From NCBI GenBank assembly GCA_022410635.1, contig JAJVDF010000300.1, forward strand, positions 939,029 to 1,003,028: DNA of 64,000 nucleotides, read 5' to 3'. Source of the DNA: Tretioscincus oriximinensis (lineage: Eukaryota > Chordata > Lepidosauria > Squamata > Gymnophthalmidae). A model generated the notes under the pieces. The model made no database searches and was not told the origin of the DNA. It was given only the letters and a program-made list of their open reading frames with translations. Below, one piece after another: positions 50,117-61,689 of the stretch; position 1 is the first letter of the stretch, and the number at the start of each line of letters is the position of its first letter. The position numbers and the translations under genes are program-made.

Positions 50117-50790
50117 TACTCGTTCACTGATCTACTCCTTTATTCATGCTGTTACAAATACACAAATCATAACCAGGTTTCAATTTCCTTTGTTTTTCTC
50201 TCTCTCTCCACATCCTGGTATTTGGAACAGGAAACATAATGCAAGAAGCTGGAAGACAGAAGTAAGCCGTCACTATTACAGGAAATCTGATTTGGTTGCT
50301 GGATTTTCAGTAATAGTGATGGTCTGTGATATCGAATTAGGAATATGGATGCATGTGGATCCCATGATAATGGTACATTAGATTTGAAGTCTTGCATGCT
50401 ACTAAAAAGGAGCAGTGAGTTGGATGAATGGGTGTCCCTAATGTTTTTCCTCTTGCATCACAGGTGGAGAAATATTCTTCTTTCGTTCTTTGAACGTTCT
50501 GTGTCTATTGAACCTTTTTCCTGCCTTCGTAACCTTTTTTGCTTGTGTATGTAAGGATAGTTACACCCTTCTTGACATCAACAATTAACCCTGTGTTTTA
50601 ACAATTAACCCTGTGTAAAGGATGAATTTGGAGGTAATTCAAATGTCTCTTGATAGTTCAGCTACCTGGACAGTGACAGATGTGGTAGGAAATATCTGCT
50701 ACTGGTAGTAAAATAAGAGCTTACAGGAAGCTTAAGGCTCTTCTGCACTTAACCCGTTCCATTCTAGACAATTTCATAGAAATAGCCGTT
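50117..50790. other. No feature recognised
   Basis: Unassigned sequence. AACAATTAACCCTGTGT is tandemly duplicated at about 50579-50616. Confidence 0.35.
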
Positions 50791-50794
50791 TTAG

Positions 50795-50972
50795 TCTAGT
50801 ATAAAATCCAGCAAGAAGCTAGTAGCACTTAGAGACCCACAGTAGAAAAGTAAGTGGCCGAAGCTTTCGTAGACACGTCTACTTCTTCAGATTCTGAACA
50901 AATAGATGCGTCTACAAAAGCTTATGCCGCCTACTTTTCTACTNTTAGTCTCTACGTGCTCATAGCCCCCCT
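50795..50972. repeat. Repeat family T, fold-back copy
   Basis: AGCACTTAGAGACCCACAGT and AGTAAGTGGCCGAAGCTTTC on the left pair with AAAGCTTATGCCGCCTACTT and TTAGTCTCTACGTGCT on the right. The palindrome suggests a DNA element. Confidence 0.6.
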
Positions 50973-51217
50973 TTCCATCCTGCTGCACTTCTACTGCACA
51001 AACCATCCATGTTTGGTCTGCTAGTGTATGACACTTGCTGCACTTTCCACTAAAGATCACTCAGACTGTTTAACACAGCACTTATTTATTTTATATTTTC
51101 CCGATAATCTGGTTAATCAGTTTTCTGGCTTCACATTGTTCATAGCTTCACAGTTCATTCCGGATTTTGCCGTTCTGATAGTTCTTGGCAAACGAGATTT
51201 TCTATGCTCATGACACT

Positions 51218-51275
51218 GAGCAGGGAGTTGGACTCGATGGCCTTGGAGGTCCCTTCCAACTCTATGATTCTATGA
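51218..51275 (-). repeat. LINE 3' tail fragment, reversed
   Basis: AGTTGGACTCGATGGCCTTG and CCAACTCTATGATTCTATGA, the inverse of the AGAATCATAGAGTTGGAAGG tail. Confidence 0.7.
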
Positions 51276-51620
51276 CACCCTCTCCTGGCAGCCATCTTGT
51301 TTACCGGTTGTCAAGAGGAAGTGCTTTAATTCCATCTCACAAATGCTGTTGGTTAGTCTGCTGTTAGTATCAGGCTTCCCACACACCTCTCTTGTGAGTT
51401 GGGAAGATTTAGAGAAATGTACCAATTATGGGAACTCACATGAGATACCCACATGTGGATGAGTTTGCTGCTCGATTTTGGTGCCTATATGAGGGAGAAA
51501 CTCCAAGATCTGAGTTTCTCCCTCCTAGGGCCCACACAGGTACCTACGGCCTTTTTGGAGCATGNGACTTCTGGCCCTGTCCCCTTTTGGTCACGTGGAA
51601 GTAATTATGTGACCCCCAAA
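51276..51620. other. No feature recognised
   Basis: Unassigned sequence. Confidence 0.35.
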
Positions 51621-51627
51621 TAGGGTG

Positions 51628-51945
51628 GGTGCAGAAGAAGAAGAAGAACTGGTTCTTATACCCCGTTTTTCTCAGCTTTCAAAGGGACTCAAAGCAGCTT
51701 ACAAGGGTATTTTTGCCCAAAGGCTTTCATTCTATCTTCCCCTCCAGGCTGTGGTGGTCCCCATGTATCTACTTGCAGACAGTTACAATTTCTTGCAATT
51801 CATGCTTTTGAATAGCTGGGTTGGCTAGAGCTACAGGCTAGTGGAAGGTGCTCAGCCCTCTCCACATCGGACACAGGGCCTCCAAACTCCATCTCCCAGG
51901 TGAGAGACGGATTCCTTAGCGATTGAGCTATCTGTGCCTCACATG
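51628..51945 (-). repeat. tRNA-derived SINE type A, near full length, minus strand
   Basis: (GAA)n tail at 51631-51646, TTCAAAGGGACTCAAAGCAGC, AATAGCTGGGTTGGCTAGAG, AAACTCCATCTCCCAGGTGAG and GCGATTGAGCTATCTGTGCC (reversed A-box). Confidence 0.85.
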
Positions 51946-52525
51946 AGCAAAAACGGCCGGGGCTGAAGTCACGTGACCTGGATGGATCAGGATCAGGATC
52001 AGAAGGGACAGAACCTATCCAAGCAGGAATTTCTCTCCCCGGATACAAGTTTCCAGGGGTGGAAAATTTCCCATCATAGTCTTGCATAGCCCTTCCGATT
52101 TAACCCTATATCCTGATTTAATAGTTGGCTTTCCTGATAATCTGGATAATCGGCTTTAAAAGCCTGTATTCTGCTGGCTTATCTAATAGACTGGTGTTGC
52201 AAATGCAATGGAAATTCAATTTTTAATCGGATTANTGACTCTGTTTGGATGCACCTAAGTCTTCAGAGCCAAAGTGGATTCTGTGTTCCCCTGCTAAATC
52301 AACTCTTGGAGGTATGACCTTCTACACACTTCCTGGACTGGTTTACTCCTGAAAAGAATTGTGGCACAGCTTTTTTGAATGTCGTCCCAGTCTTGGCAGC
52401 CCCTTGGGGTCAGNTAGATTGGAATGTATTCTTTTTAAGGTGCTAAGAGGGAGAACAGTCTCTCCTTGAACCATCCCCAAAGAAAGGAGCCCTTTGCATC
52501 CTCTCCTGGATCAAGGTTGCTTCTG
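51946..52525. other. No gene recognised; degenerate repeat at 52.10-52.26 kb
   Basis: TCCTGATAATCTGGATAATCG resembles the diffuse repeat near 9.83 and 51.10 kb. The rest is unassigned. Confidence 0.35.
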
Positions 52526-52529
52526 AATG

Positions 52530-52960
52530 TAATTTTATTTATTTAAGAATTTATATCCCACTCTTCATGATAGGTCCCAGGGTGGGAAACAAAAGACTAA
52601 AAACACAAAGACAATGTTTAAAATCAGTAAAACATTTTAAAGATCCGTATCTTCCCTCCCTGGAAAAGTGCAGAGGGAGCTAGGAATCAAATGTCTGGGT
52701 GAAGAGGTCCATTTGTACCAAGCACTGAAAGCTATACAGTTGTAGGCACCTGGCAGACTCCAGAGGGAGGCTGTTCGAGCGTGTGGGAGCCACCACACAG
52801 AAGGACCTTCTAGGTACCCCTTCCTTTTGCATCTCTGAAAGGAGAGGGACTATATGAGACAAGGTCTATATGAGAGAAGGTGCTCCTTCAGATAGCCAGA
52901 ATCCAATAGCTTGAATTGGGCTTGGTAGCCAATAGGCAGCCATTGCAGATCATTCTGCAT
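52530..52960 (-). mobile_element. L2-like LINE 3' part, minus strand
   Basis: TTTAAGAATTTATATCCCAC, AGGGAGGCTGTTCGAGCGTG, GAGCCACCACACAGAAGGAC and TAGGCAGCCATTGCAGATC. Confidence 0.6.
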
Positions 52961-52987
52961 AAGAATTTTGTGTTCAATATCTCAGAA

Positions 52988-53310
52988 GGCATGAATGGCT
53001 CAGTCGCTAAGGAGATGGTCTTTCACCTGGGAGATGGGGTTTCGAAGCCCTGTGTCGGATGTGGGGAGGGGTGAGCACCTTCTACTAGCCTGTAGCTCTA
53101 GCCAACTCAGCTATTTGAAAGAGATGCAAATTTGTAATCTGCATTTCACTTAGATAATTGAGTACCATCATTAACCTGATGGGGAAGATAGAATAAGATA
53201 TAAGCCTTCGGGCAGAAATTAACCCTATAAGCCGCTGTGGAAAAGAGCGTGGCATAAAAACTCGATTCTCCTCCTCCTCCTCCTTCTTCTCCTTCTCCTC
53301 CTTCTCCTAC
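52988..53310 (+). repeat. tRNA-derived SINE type A, near full length
   Basis: AATGGCTCAGTCGCTAAGG, GGGGTTTCGAAGCCCTGTGT, ATGGGGAAGATAGAATAAG and a CTCCTCCTCCTCC tail to 53310. Confidence 0.82.
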
Positions 53311-54647
53311 TCTTTGTGGGGGGAGGGGAGAATCAGGTTTATACATGTCCTTGCTTGTTGGCTTGTTGCATACGGAGCCCAATTCCTCTGTCAGCGTGGT
53401 GTGCAAGCAAGACAAAACAAATGCAAAGTCGAATGAGAGGTGACTAGTCTCTCTGCAGCAGAGAATCACAGCTACAAGGATTGGCTAGAAGAAGCCCAGC
53501 GGCTGGTCTACCATTGTGATTGCTAAGGAGCTAGCTCTCCATGGGCACTTTGTCTTGCCGTCGATTTTCAGCTTTGTGTCTAGGAGGTGCGGNACACATG
53601 TACGAGTTATTCCCACTGGAGTTTACATCATTTGTTTTCAGACTTCCAGTACATTTTCTCCTTCTTCNACAAGCTGCAAAGAATTAAAAACAGAAGTAAC
53701 AGGGCAACAGAAATTAGAACTCCGCGTTCTCTGATCCCCCCTTCCCCCAGTCTGGCTTGTTTGATTAAGATCATTTAATTAGATCCGAGTTCGGTGTGCA
53801 ACATCATTTTAAGCACTTCCTAGCACCGGTACCTGTCTGCTTCTGCAACTGCTAGACAAGGTCATGTCATCTTCAACCTTTTATGATGGTTGAATATGGG
53901 ATGGAGATTGCAACAATACTGCAGTGCTTGTGGATGGAAATTTAAAATTGTGATATCTACTATATATTAATCACTACTATATAGTGATCGTGCTCCCGGT
54001 CTGGACTGGAAGTTTGTGCTGACCTCAAAAGAAATGGCAGCACCCACGGTGTTCTGTGTAGCAGCAGAATGCACAAAACATCACTAGACCAGAAGGGACT
54101 GATATAATATGTCAGCGTCCACACCACAACGCTGAGTGATGTTGCGCTCAGAACTTGGGCAGCCCAAACAGGTAGCCTTGCCAATGGTAAGACCAGCGGT
54201 GGTCCCCCTTTGTTTTATGTGTGTGTGAGTTTAGCTAGAAGGCCATTTCGTTCGTGGGTTTTGGAACAACCACCCTTTACTGGTGAATCTTTCTAAAACA
54301 CAGAAAGAATGAAAGAGTCCATTTTCGAGGAATCGGATTTGGAGCACAAAGTAATTGGTATTTGTGATGCAATATACAATGTAAACAGAATGTGATGTAG
54401 AAGTTCAGAACTGCAAGGAAGGGGATTAGAAATATTCCCAGTTTAGTGCTGTCCATAAATGTTCTAGTGTCACAGTCAGCTAGAAGTTCAAAACTGTAGG
54501 AAATGTCTTCCTCATTTTAATACTGTGAATCTCTACTACTAAGATGCAGATCGACGAGTCCAATATTTTGAGGTGTGCCATTGTTCTTTATGGACCAATG
54601 AAAGGGCTTGGAACTTTAGACTTGGTGCGTGTGTGCCCGTAGTGCTG
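53311..54647. other. No feature recognised
   Basis: Long stretch without a repeat or exon that I can support. Confidence 0.4.
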
Positions 54648-54858
54648 TGGGCTGACCAGATGACCCCTTTTGGGTGGGTGTGTTGAAAACCCATTTTTGG
54701 GGTGCCTCCTGTTTTTTTCTGAGGAAAAAAAAATTAAAAAACAAAAAGTTTGAAAAAATATATTTTTTTGAAGAAATTTCCTCAGAAAAAACTGGGAGGC
54801 ACCCCAAAACCGGATATTCAACCCTCCCCCTCCCTAAAGGGGTCATCTGGTCAGCCTA
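54648..54858. mobile_element. Fold-back hAT-like MITE (copy F6)
   Basis: GGCTGACCAGATGACCCC to GGGGTCATCTGGTCAGCCTA with paired arms GGGGTGCCTCCTGTTTTTTT and AAAAACTGGGAGGCACCCC. Confidence 0.8.
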
Positions 54859-56144
54859 CTGTAGGCTGCCTGGCTGCCTGCCCAGCATGGTGGAGAGGGC
54901 AGCTTCTAGAGAGGGTGACCCCGGGTGCCTGGCCCAATTTAGTTATTGTCACTGACAGCATTGTGGCAGCCCACCTGCCCCCAACAGCACTGCGGCAGCC
55001 CACCCGCCGCTGCTGCCAGCTCCTTTCCCTGCCCTTTGCCTTCCCAAGCCTGCATTTTTGTGGTCTTCCCACTTGTAAATACATATCCCAGGGACAGGAT
55101 CTGTTAACAGCCTCTCAATAGTCAAAAGGTCCAGTCCTTTTCTAACACCTCTAGCCCACAATCTTGTCTGTTCCATCTGTTGCATACCATAGATTCCTTT
55201 CCTGCACAAAATGTGAGGCTTCGTCGTGTGGTCTTAGCCGTATCCTTTGGCTTGCTGTTTACTTGTTTTAAAAGGGTTCCAAAGCCTTCTGCCTGTGCAA
55301 CAGGAATCTTTGCAAAGATCTACAAAGAATGTTCAGCCCGGTGCAGAATCCTGTGGCTGAAGTCCCAAGGAGAGGCCGTGGCTTGGCGTGTCTGGTGGTT
55401 AAATTTCACTGGCCAAGATAAGAACCTCATTTGCCAGTTTCTTAGTAATGACATTTTTTTCCTTATGTGCAAGTCCTATTGTCTTGATGAATCAAGCTGA
55501 TGTAGGTTCATGGCAAGAAGAAGGAAAATAGCACCGAGTGAGAGACTTCAAAACTTTTGGATGAAAGAACGTCCCAGTTCCACAGGCCCTTCGCTTCTAT
55601 GGACCTGCACTGTTTGAAGTGCCACAGTTTTCTTTTTCGCTCGGAATGGCAGCTCACGAGATTTATTTTAAAAAGATCTTAAAACTTTTCTGTCGATCCT
55701 GCCTCCACTGAGACTTGTTCTAGGCTATATTGATGGACAGCTCAAAGAAGCTGCAGTGAGAAAAGCAAACTGAATGTTGCTGACTGAAAACAAGTCGAGT
55801 CTAGTAAAAAAGAAGTTATTTTTGATATACTCGTACGTATTTATTAAAGAAACAAAAACAAATAGTTCTTTACATCAATGACTTTTTTGTTGCTGAATTT
55901 TATTTGCTAAATCCTCAACTGAAGGCTGTTATTTCGTGCACTTCAAGCCCGAGCAAGCGCTGCGGACTTCATCTGTCCGACGTTTTCTTTTAATTGGTTT
56001 TAATGCGCTGATTTCTTTTTCCAATTTTTTTTTTTCATTAAAAATTTTTAATTCTTAAATTTTAATTTATCAGGGTGGCTGCACGTTACCCAAAATATCT
56101 TGGTGTGTCACCTTTAACACGCATGTCATACGTTTGCCATCACT
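54859..56144. other. No feature recognised
   Basis: Unassigned. A 106-codon plus frame at 55180-55500 has plausible composition but no recognisable domain. Confidence 0.35.
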
Positions 56145-56149
56145 GCTCT

Positions 56150-56192
56150 ATACCATGATAGAGCCCAGAAAAAGGCTCAGTGGGGACAGGAC
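56150..56192. repeat. Palindromic repeat, family P (end only)
   Basis: TATACCATGATAGAGCCCAG then AAAAAGGCTCAGTGGGGACAGG. Confidence 0.5.
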
Positions 56193-57835
56193 CGCAGAGT
56201 GATGAAGCTGGCAGCCTAGTATTGTTGGCACCTGTCTTCATGGCACAGGTTACCAAATTCCACCTTAGGGCACCTCAAACAATCTTGGCCACAACATTCT
56301 GGGCTGCCTCTGNAATAGCTGTCTGCCTCACGTGAGGCCTATCCCAACTTTTGAAGACCATGAATAAAAGCTCCAAGGCGCTGAAGTTGTCTTCTAGAAC
56401 TGTTTCNCCTGGGAATCCATAAATAGGACTCTTTGGGTGAAGCCATGTCGGAACCATTTTTATGCCATAGCTATTCCAAAGCTCTGTTTGGTGGNGGTGA
56501 AGCTGTCATTTCAGGCTGAAGACAGAGTAGTCAAGCTGGTCGTTTAGTCTTGAGCTACTGGATCAAATTCAGGGCATGTTTACATCTTTAATGGGGTGAG
56601 AAAAAGAGATTTTCCTTCCAAAACTGCACCCAGTGAAAAGTCCATAACTATTCATGGTGTAAAGCTCTATCCCCTCTGGTGTCCATAAGGCACCTGTGCT
56701 GTAAATGTTGAGATGTCTGGTGAAGACACATCTGTGCACCCTCCCCTTGGCTGGAGCCAAAAATTCCCTTTCTTTGAAGGCATTGTTCTATTTTAATCTG
56801 TTTTATGGGAGTCGATTTCAGAGAAATAGTTGCGTTAGTCTTAGTTCAGAAAGTCTAGCAAGGGGGCTAGTAGCTCTTGGAGACTAGCAATAGGCTGNGT
56901 TCACACAACACTTTTCTACCTTATTCGTAGTGCAATCAGGATGTGCCGGGCACATGTGCTAAGCATTTTGCAGTAATTGACCCGCAATAAACGCTGTTTT
57001 TTTCCAGAATAAACTATTGCTCAGATATTCGGGCCTCGTTCTGGAGGACCCCTGTATTGTCGCGACCATTTGTGTGTGCCTAAATTAGACGTGAGATGTT
57101 AAAACGATCAAGAACTAAGCAGTTGTTTCTGTTGGCTGTTGCGAGTAAAAACAAATAAATATCAGATTACACCGANGAGATCAAAGAGCAATGTTACGGA
57201 ACTGGGGCGTTTGTCATGGAATACACATGTTTGGTGTGCACGGACACGTGTTTGCTGTATTCCGAATTATAGCGGTTTTTGTGTCGTGGTTTGCACCTAG
57301 CCAATAGATGTGTCTATGAAAACTCCTGCCAGCTACCTTTGTCCTGTCAGTCTCCAAGTGCTTCAAGCTCCCTTGATGGACTTTCTGTTGTGATCCACCC
57401 TGAGACCTTCAGGTATGAGGCGAAATATAAATGTGCGGTAAGTAAACAAATAAAAAAAATCCTGGATTTTTTCTGTTAACCTTATTTTAGATCTAGTGTT
57501 GACATACTCACAGGGAACTTCTCAATAATTTCTTTGTTTTAGATGGAATGATTATATGGGAGGAGATCCTGTCAGGTTGTGAATTTCTACTGGAGGACTT
57601 TAGATTGTCTGTTTCCTGCCTAGTCTTTAAACTCCGTAGTTTTCATGAAAACATCCAGCTCATGTTACGATTTTTAAATTTTGATCTCTCAGGAGTGAAA
57701 ATTGTGCTACATGACAAGCATTTTCCAAATTCGTCAGGTCTTCAGAAAAGGCCAGGGGCCAAATAATAAATGCGGAACAAATTCAGTTGCTTTTATGATA
57801 AGTAAGTAGGAAACTACGTTTTCATCCAATTCCAT
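56193..57835. other. Mostly unassigned, weak family T pieces
   Basis: 56845-56890 (GTCTAGCAAGGGGGCTAGTA) and 57299-57370 (TGTCTATGAAAACTCCTGCC) are T-like. No gene is recognised. Confidence 0.4.
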
Positions 57836-57972
57836 TCTTCTTTCTTTTTCTTTCTCCCTTCCATTCTCCATTCTCCCTCTCTTTCTCTTTTCTCCCTGCC
57901 ACCCNCCCTCTTTCTTTTTCTTTTTCCTTTCACTTTCACTTTCTCATTCTTTTCTTTTTCTCCTTCTCNTAT
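57836..57972 (+). repeat. Pyrimidine-rich low-complexity tract
   Basis: CTTTCTTTTTCTTTCTCCC units with two N bases. Confidence 0.85.
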
Positions 57973-58967
57973 GGTTCAGGGAAGCCTAAAAATGGCTGTT
58001 TACTTTTTTAATTAATGTGTGGGAAATACTTTTGAGACTTGAATAAATGCCTTTTAAAAAATAATACTTGTGCAGGGGATTTGTGTAAAATGGCTAACTG
58101 TTAAGAACTGTAATGGCTCAGGGCTGGCAAAGAAAATATGTGTTCCTATATTTTCACCTATGTGTGTGTNTCTACAAAGCATAATGCTCCAAACCATCTG
58201 GGACTTTATTTTAGATTAAAGGATGTAAATAGGTAACGCTACAGTTTTACTTACATTTTGGATGAAAGGCAATTATAAATTAATATATATCCTACATTTT
58301 GTAAGTACTTGGGAGATGTCTGTAAATTATAATGTAAATAACTCAGATTTTTATGTTCGAGGTGGAAGGTCAATTTATACTTTTTACATTTACAGAGGTT
58401 GGTGTCCTTCCTCCATTGGCTTTTCATCTTTATTAAACAAACATTACCATTCGCACTCTTTTGTGGTTGTTTCTTGCGTCCGTGTTATCTTGATGGGTTA
58501 ATGAAATCTCTGCGTGGGAATGTGATTTTAGAATCCCAGCTACACCCATCTAGGCAATTCTAAAGAGAAAAGCAATTCATTCATTCTTGCCAGAAAAGGT
58601 TCAATTCCTTTTCCAAGAAAATGTGCATTTTAGAAGGTAGGTCAAGTTACTAAATTTTTATTTCTTGCCTAATATTGATTACAGTGTTGATAGCTCTGCA
58701 GAATTTCAAATCTTGTTGGTAAAAGATCAGCTGAGGGAAAAAAGTGTTTAAGCGAAGGAATCCAGAGTGAAGAAATGCAAAACACTGTATATAAAAAGGA
58801 ACATGCTTTCAAAAGTGTGGTCTCCAAATTGTGGGAGAACAGGGGTGCATGCACAGGTTGTTGTATCTCACACTATGAAAGCATGATTTTGGGAGATTNT
58901 CAGTGTCTGCCATACGTCACTGTGGGGGTCCAGCTGCAGTAGTCCCAGGAAGGGCCTGTCATAGGAA
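57973..58967. other. No feature recognised
   Basis: AT-rich unassigned sequence. AATAAATGCC near 58040 could serve as a polyadenylation signal on the plus strand, but nothing ties it to a transcript. Confidence 0.35.
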
Positions 58968-59270
58968 CAAAAATGGCTCAGTTGGCTTAAGTGATGGTCT
59001 TTTGTCTGAGAAATGGAATTTTGAGGCCCTATGCCAGATGTGGAGAGGGGTGAGTGCCTTCTATCCTGCAGCTCTAGCCAACCCAGCTATTTGAAAGCAA
59101 GAATTGTAAGAAATTGCAACAAACTGTAGCTAGATAAATGAGGAGCACCACAGTGTGGTGGGGAAGATAGAATGTCAGCCTTTGGGCAGAAAATAACCTT
59201 GTAAGGTGCTTTGTGTCTCTTTGAGTGAGAAAAGCAGGGTACAAAACCCATTCTTCTCCTTCTCCTTCTG
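58968..59270 (+). repeat. tRNA-derived SINE type A, near full length
   Basis: AAATGGCTCAGTTGGCTTAAG, GGAATTTTGAGGCCCTATG, CTAGCCAACCCAGCTATTTG, GGGGAAGATAGAATGTCAGC and a TTCTCCTTCTCC tail. Confidence 0.82.
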
Positions 59271-59848
59271 GCTGCAGTTTATGCAGCTCCCGTACCATGA
59301 TGTCTAGCCATAGGCCATCAGGCACAATGTAGACATGGATTTGTGAAACCTCTTGAGACTCTCATGCCTGCTGTTGGGGTAGATGAGTCAAGAGTCCGAC
59401 TCTTCTGAGTAGCCATGGTCAAGTCAGCCGTCTGTGAGTGATCCTGATTTGTTTCACAGTGACTCATGTGTATAAGGTACTTGGGAAATTCTAGCAGTGC
59501 AAAGAATGATTGACGGAACGGATACCACAGGGGCATGCAGAATTTTGGAGGCTGTCCAAATTTTCTGGCTTGAAATTTGCTTGTTTAATGCATTTTGGAC
59601 ACAGAACAGCCTTGTTTTGAGATAGAATTTGAAACAGCTGTTGGGATTGTTTTGTTTTGTTCCCACATCTTTCTGCAGCTTATCTAGAAGAGCTCAAGTG
59701 AGCAGGAATACAGNTGAGTACACTCTGTAGGTATAAAGCAGTTTCGGTGTTGAGGGGTCCACCCTTTGGACAGTTTCCCCCTCATCAGAATGCAGAATCT
59801 ATTCCAAGCACATCCCTAACACTGCTTTAAAATTTAAGTTAACAATTT
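59271..59848. other. No feature recognised
   Basis: Unassigned sequence. Confidence 0.35.
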
Positions 59849-59849
59849 A

Positions 59850-60020
59850 CAAACGATTTTGGAACGAAGCAACAGGCAGTATTCCTGAAATACCATTTAC
59901 AAGAAGTCCAAACAGGTGAAGNTTTTGCTTTCNTCTGCTTGAGCCTGCCCAGGTGCAAATGGTAGGCCACTGTGTGAGACAGAATGCTGGGCTAGAAGGG
60001 CTCCTTTTACATCCGTTACA
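59850..60020 (+). mobile_element. CR1 (older subfamily) 3' UTR fragment, plus strand
   Basis: GAAGCAACAGGCAGTATTCC, ATTCCTGAAATACCATTTAC and GAGACAGAATGCTGGGCTAG. Confidence 0.75.
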
Positions 60021-60041
60021 ATGCTTACAGTGCAAATATCA

Positions 60042-60250
60042 ATGGCACGGATAGCTCAGTCGCTAAGGAATCCGTCTCTCATCTGGGAGATGGGCTTTCG
60101 AAGCCCTGAGTTGGACGTGGGGAGGGGTGAGCCCCTTCCACTAGCCTGTAGCTCCAGCCAACCCAGCTATTCGAAAGCATGAATTGCAAGAAAATTGCAA
60201 CTGACNGCAAATAGATACAAGGGAACCTCTACAGCCTGGCGGGGAAGATA
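60042..60250 (+). repeat. tRNA-derived SINE type A, left part (split by a hAT-like element)
   Basis: GGCACGGATAGCTCAGTCGC, GGGCTTTCGAAGCCCTGAG and GGCGGGGAAGATA at the split point. It resumes at 60676. Confidence 0.85.
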
Positions 60251-60675
60251 TAGGGTTGCCATATTTTGGCAGCCCAAAACCGCGACTGGGGGAGGGTGTG
60301 AACGCGCACGGAGGTGCACACACGCACACGTGCGCACGCGCACACACACATGCACACACACGGATCCTTGTGGTGAGACAGAACAGAGCTGCACAAAAGC
60401 TCTGTTGTCCTGTCAAAANCCCAAGCTCTCCCTGATAGCAGGCGTGAAACCCCGTCTCCAGCAGAGGATCAGCTACGGCACGCTCCGTGGTTTCTTCCAG
60501 GACCCTAGAAAATATTGCTCGCTCCTTTGCCTTTAACATCCTGGATTTTTATATTCCCTGATGCAGCATCGGGGAATGTAAAAATCCGAGATTTTCTCTT
60601 AAAATCCTGAGGGGACTATGTTTTAGTCCCCAAAGCCGGGATTGTCCCGCCTTCCTGGGTCGTGTGGCAACCTTA
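60251..60675. mobile_element. hAT-like non-autonomous element inside a SINE
   Basis: The ends TAGGGTTGCCATATTTTGG and GTGTGGCAACCTTA are inverted repeats over 11 bp with one mismatch. Flanks GGAAGATA and GAAAGATA agree at 7 of 8. Removing the element restores the SINE word GGGGAAGATAGAA. It contains a (CA/CG)n run at 60310-60362. Confidence 0.85.
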
Positions 60676-60840
60676 GAAAGATAGAACGTCAGCCTTTGGG
60701 CAAAAATACCGTTGTAAGCCGCTTTGAGTCACTTTGAAAGGTGAGAAAAGCGGGGTATAAGAACCCAGTTGTTGTTGTTGTTGTTCTTCTTCTCCTCCTT
60801 CTTCTCCTCTTCTTCTTCCACTTCTTCCTCTTCTACTTAA
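60676..60840 (+). repeat. tRNA-derived SINE type A, right part with (TTC)-type tail
   Basis: GATAGAACGTCAGCCTTTGG, GTAAGCCGCTTTGAGTCAC, GGGGTATAAGAACCCAG, then (GTT)n and (TTC)n to 60838. Confidence 0.85.
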
Positions 60841-60843
60841 CAC

Positions 60844-61145
60844 CGTGGCGACCCCTACTTGAGGGCCCCACGATTAGATAACCCTCCCAGCTAGGGGTGC
60901 CACAATATCCACCCTGTTGCCCAAGCCAGCACCCACGACTGCTTGGAGCAACAGTACTATCCTCGGGCCTACACAAGGCCCCTGGGTTTACCTCAGTGAT
61001 GGGGCTTTATTCCCAGCCCCCACCAGTAGCTGCTTATTTAGTGTTGTTACAGAAATAAAAGAAAGAGACATTTGAATTGAAACAAATAACAAGTTTATTG
61101 TTTACAAATAAGAAATAGAAAGAAAGATAAGAATAATAAAGCTTC
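60844..61145 (-). mobile_element. Partial 3' LTR
   Basis: It aligns with 61691-61997 (GTGGCGACCCCTACTTGAGG to GAATAATAAAGCTTC). On the minus strand AATAAACTTGTTATTTG holds the likely polyadenylation signal. Confidence 0.78.
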
Positions 61146-61319
61146 TCTATCTTCTCTATCAAACTCCAATTTCCGCATCTGGGCTTCATGTTCCAACCTT
61201 AATTTCAGGATAGCCAGCTCCTTGTCTGCTACCCCCTGAGCCTGCGCCCCTTCCATTTCACGCACGCTGCCAGCTTCAGCAACCTGAGTTCTCTCCATGG
61301 CCCTGGCTCTAGTTTCCAT
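61095..61319 (-). pseudogene. Truncated gag start running into LTR sequence
   Basis: The frame starts METRARAMERTQVAEAGSVR and continues with a charged, probably coiled-coil segment ELAILKLRLEHEAQMRKLEF, typical of the gag N-terminus of some vertebrate Ty3/gypsy-like elements. After REDREALL the frame is read from LTR sequence and stops. The natural continuation is absent. The assignment to gag is by composition and position. Confidence 0.5.
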
Positions 61320-61689
61320 GAAACAACACTAAATAAAGATACTTATTGCTCAATTCTGTTATCTTTGTTGTTATTTCTAATTGTTGTCCACACTACAACA
61401 AACTTTCTCCTCAGAAACAGATGTTATAACCAGATTCACTACAATACCCAAGTCTATACCTCGTGAATCTGTTTTCAATTTGACAGAAGGTACACTACCT
61501 ACACCAGTACAATTACCTCATGCACCTCTGTCAGTTCCAATTGGGTTCTATTAAACCACACTACTATTATGCACTGGATCNTATTAGATCCCACTAAATC
61601 TGCCACCAATTATAAGTGACGGTCACCGGATCGCTGGCGGATCCCACACTGGATCATTCTGCCGGATCCCACCGCTGCCACGAAAAATA

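Noticed and set aside
60195..60536. Frames of 113 and 132 codons over the (CA/CG)n stretch
   Set aside because: They lie inside the hAT-like insertion and SINE; the Cys/Val/His runs are dinucleotide repeat translation.
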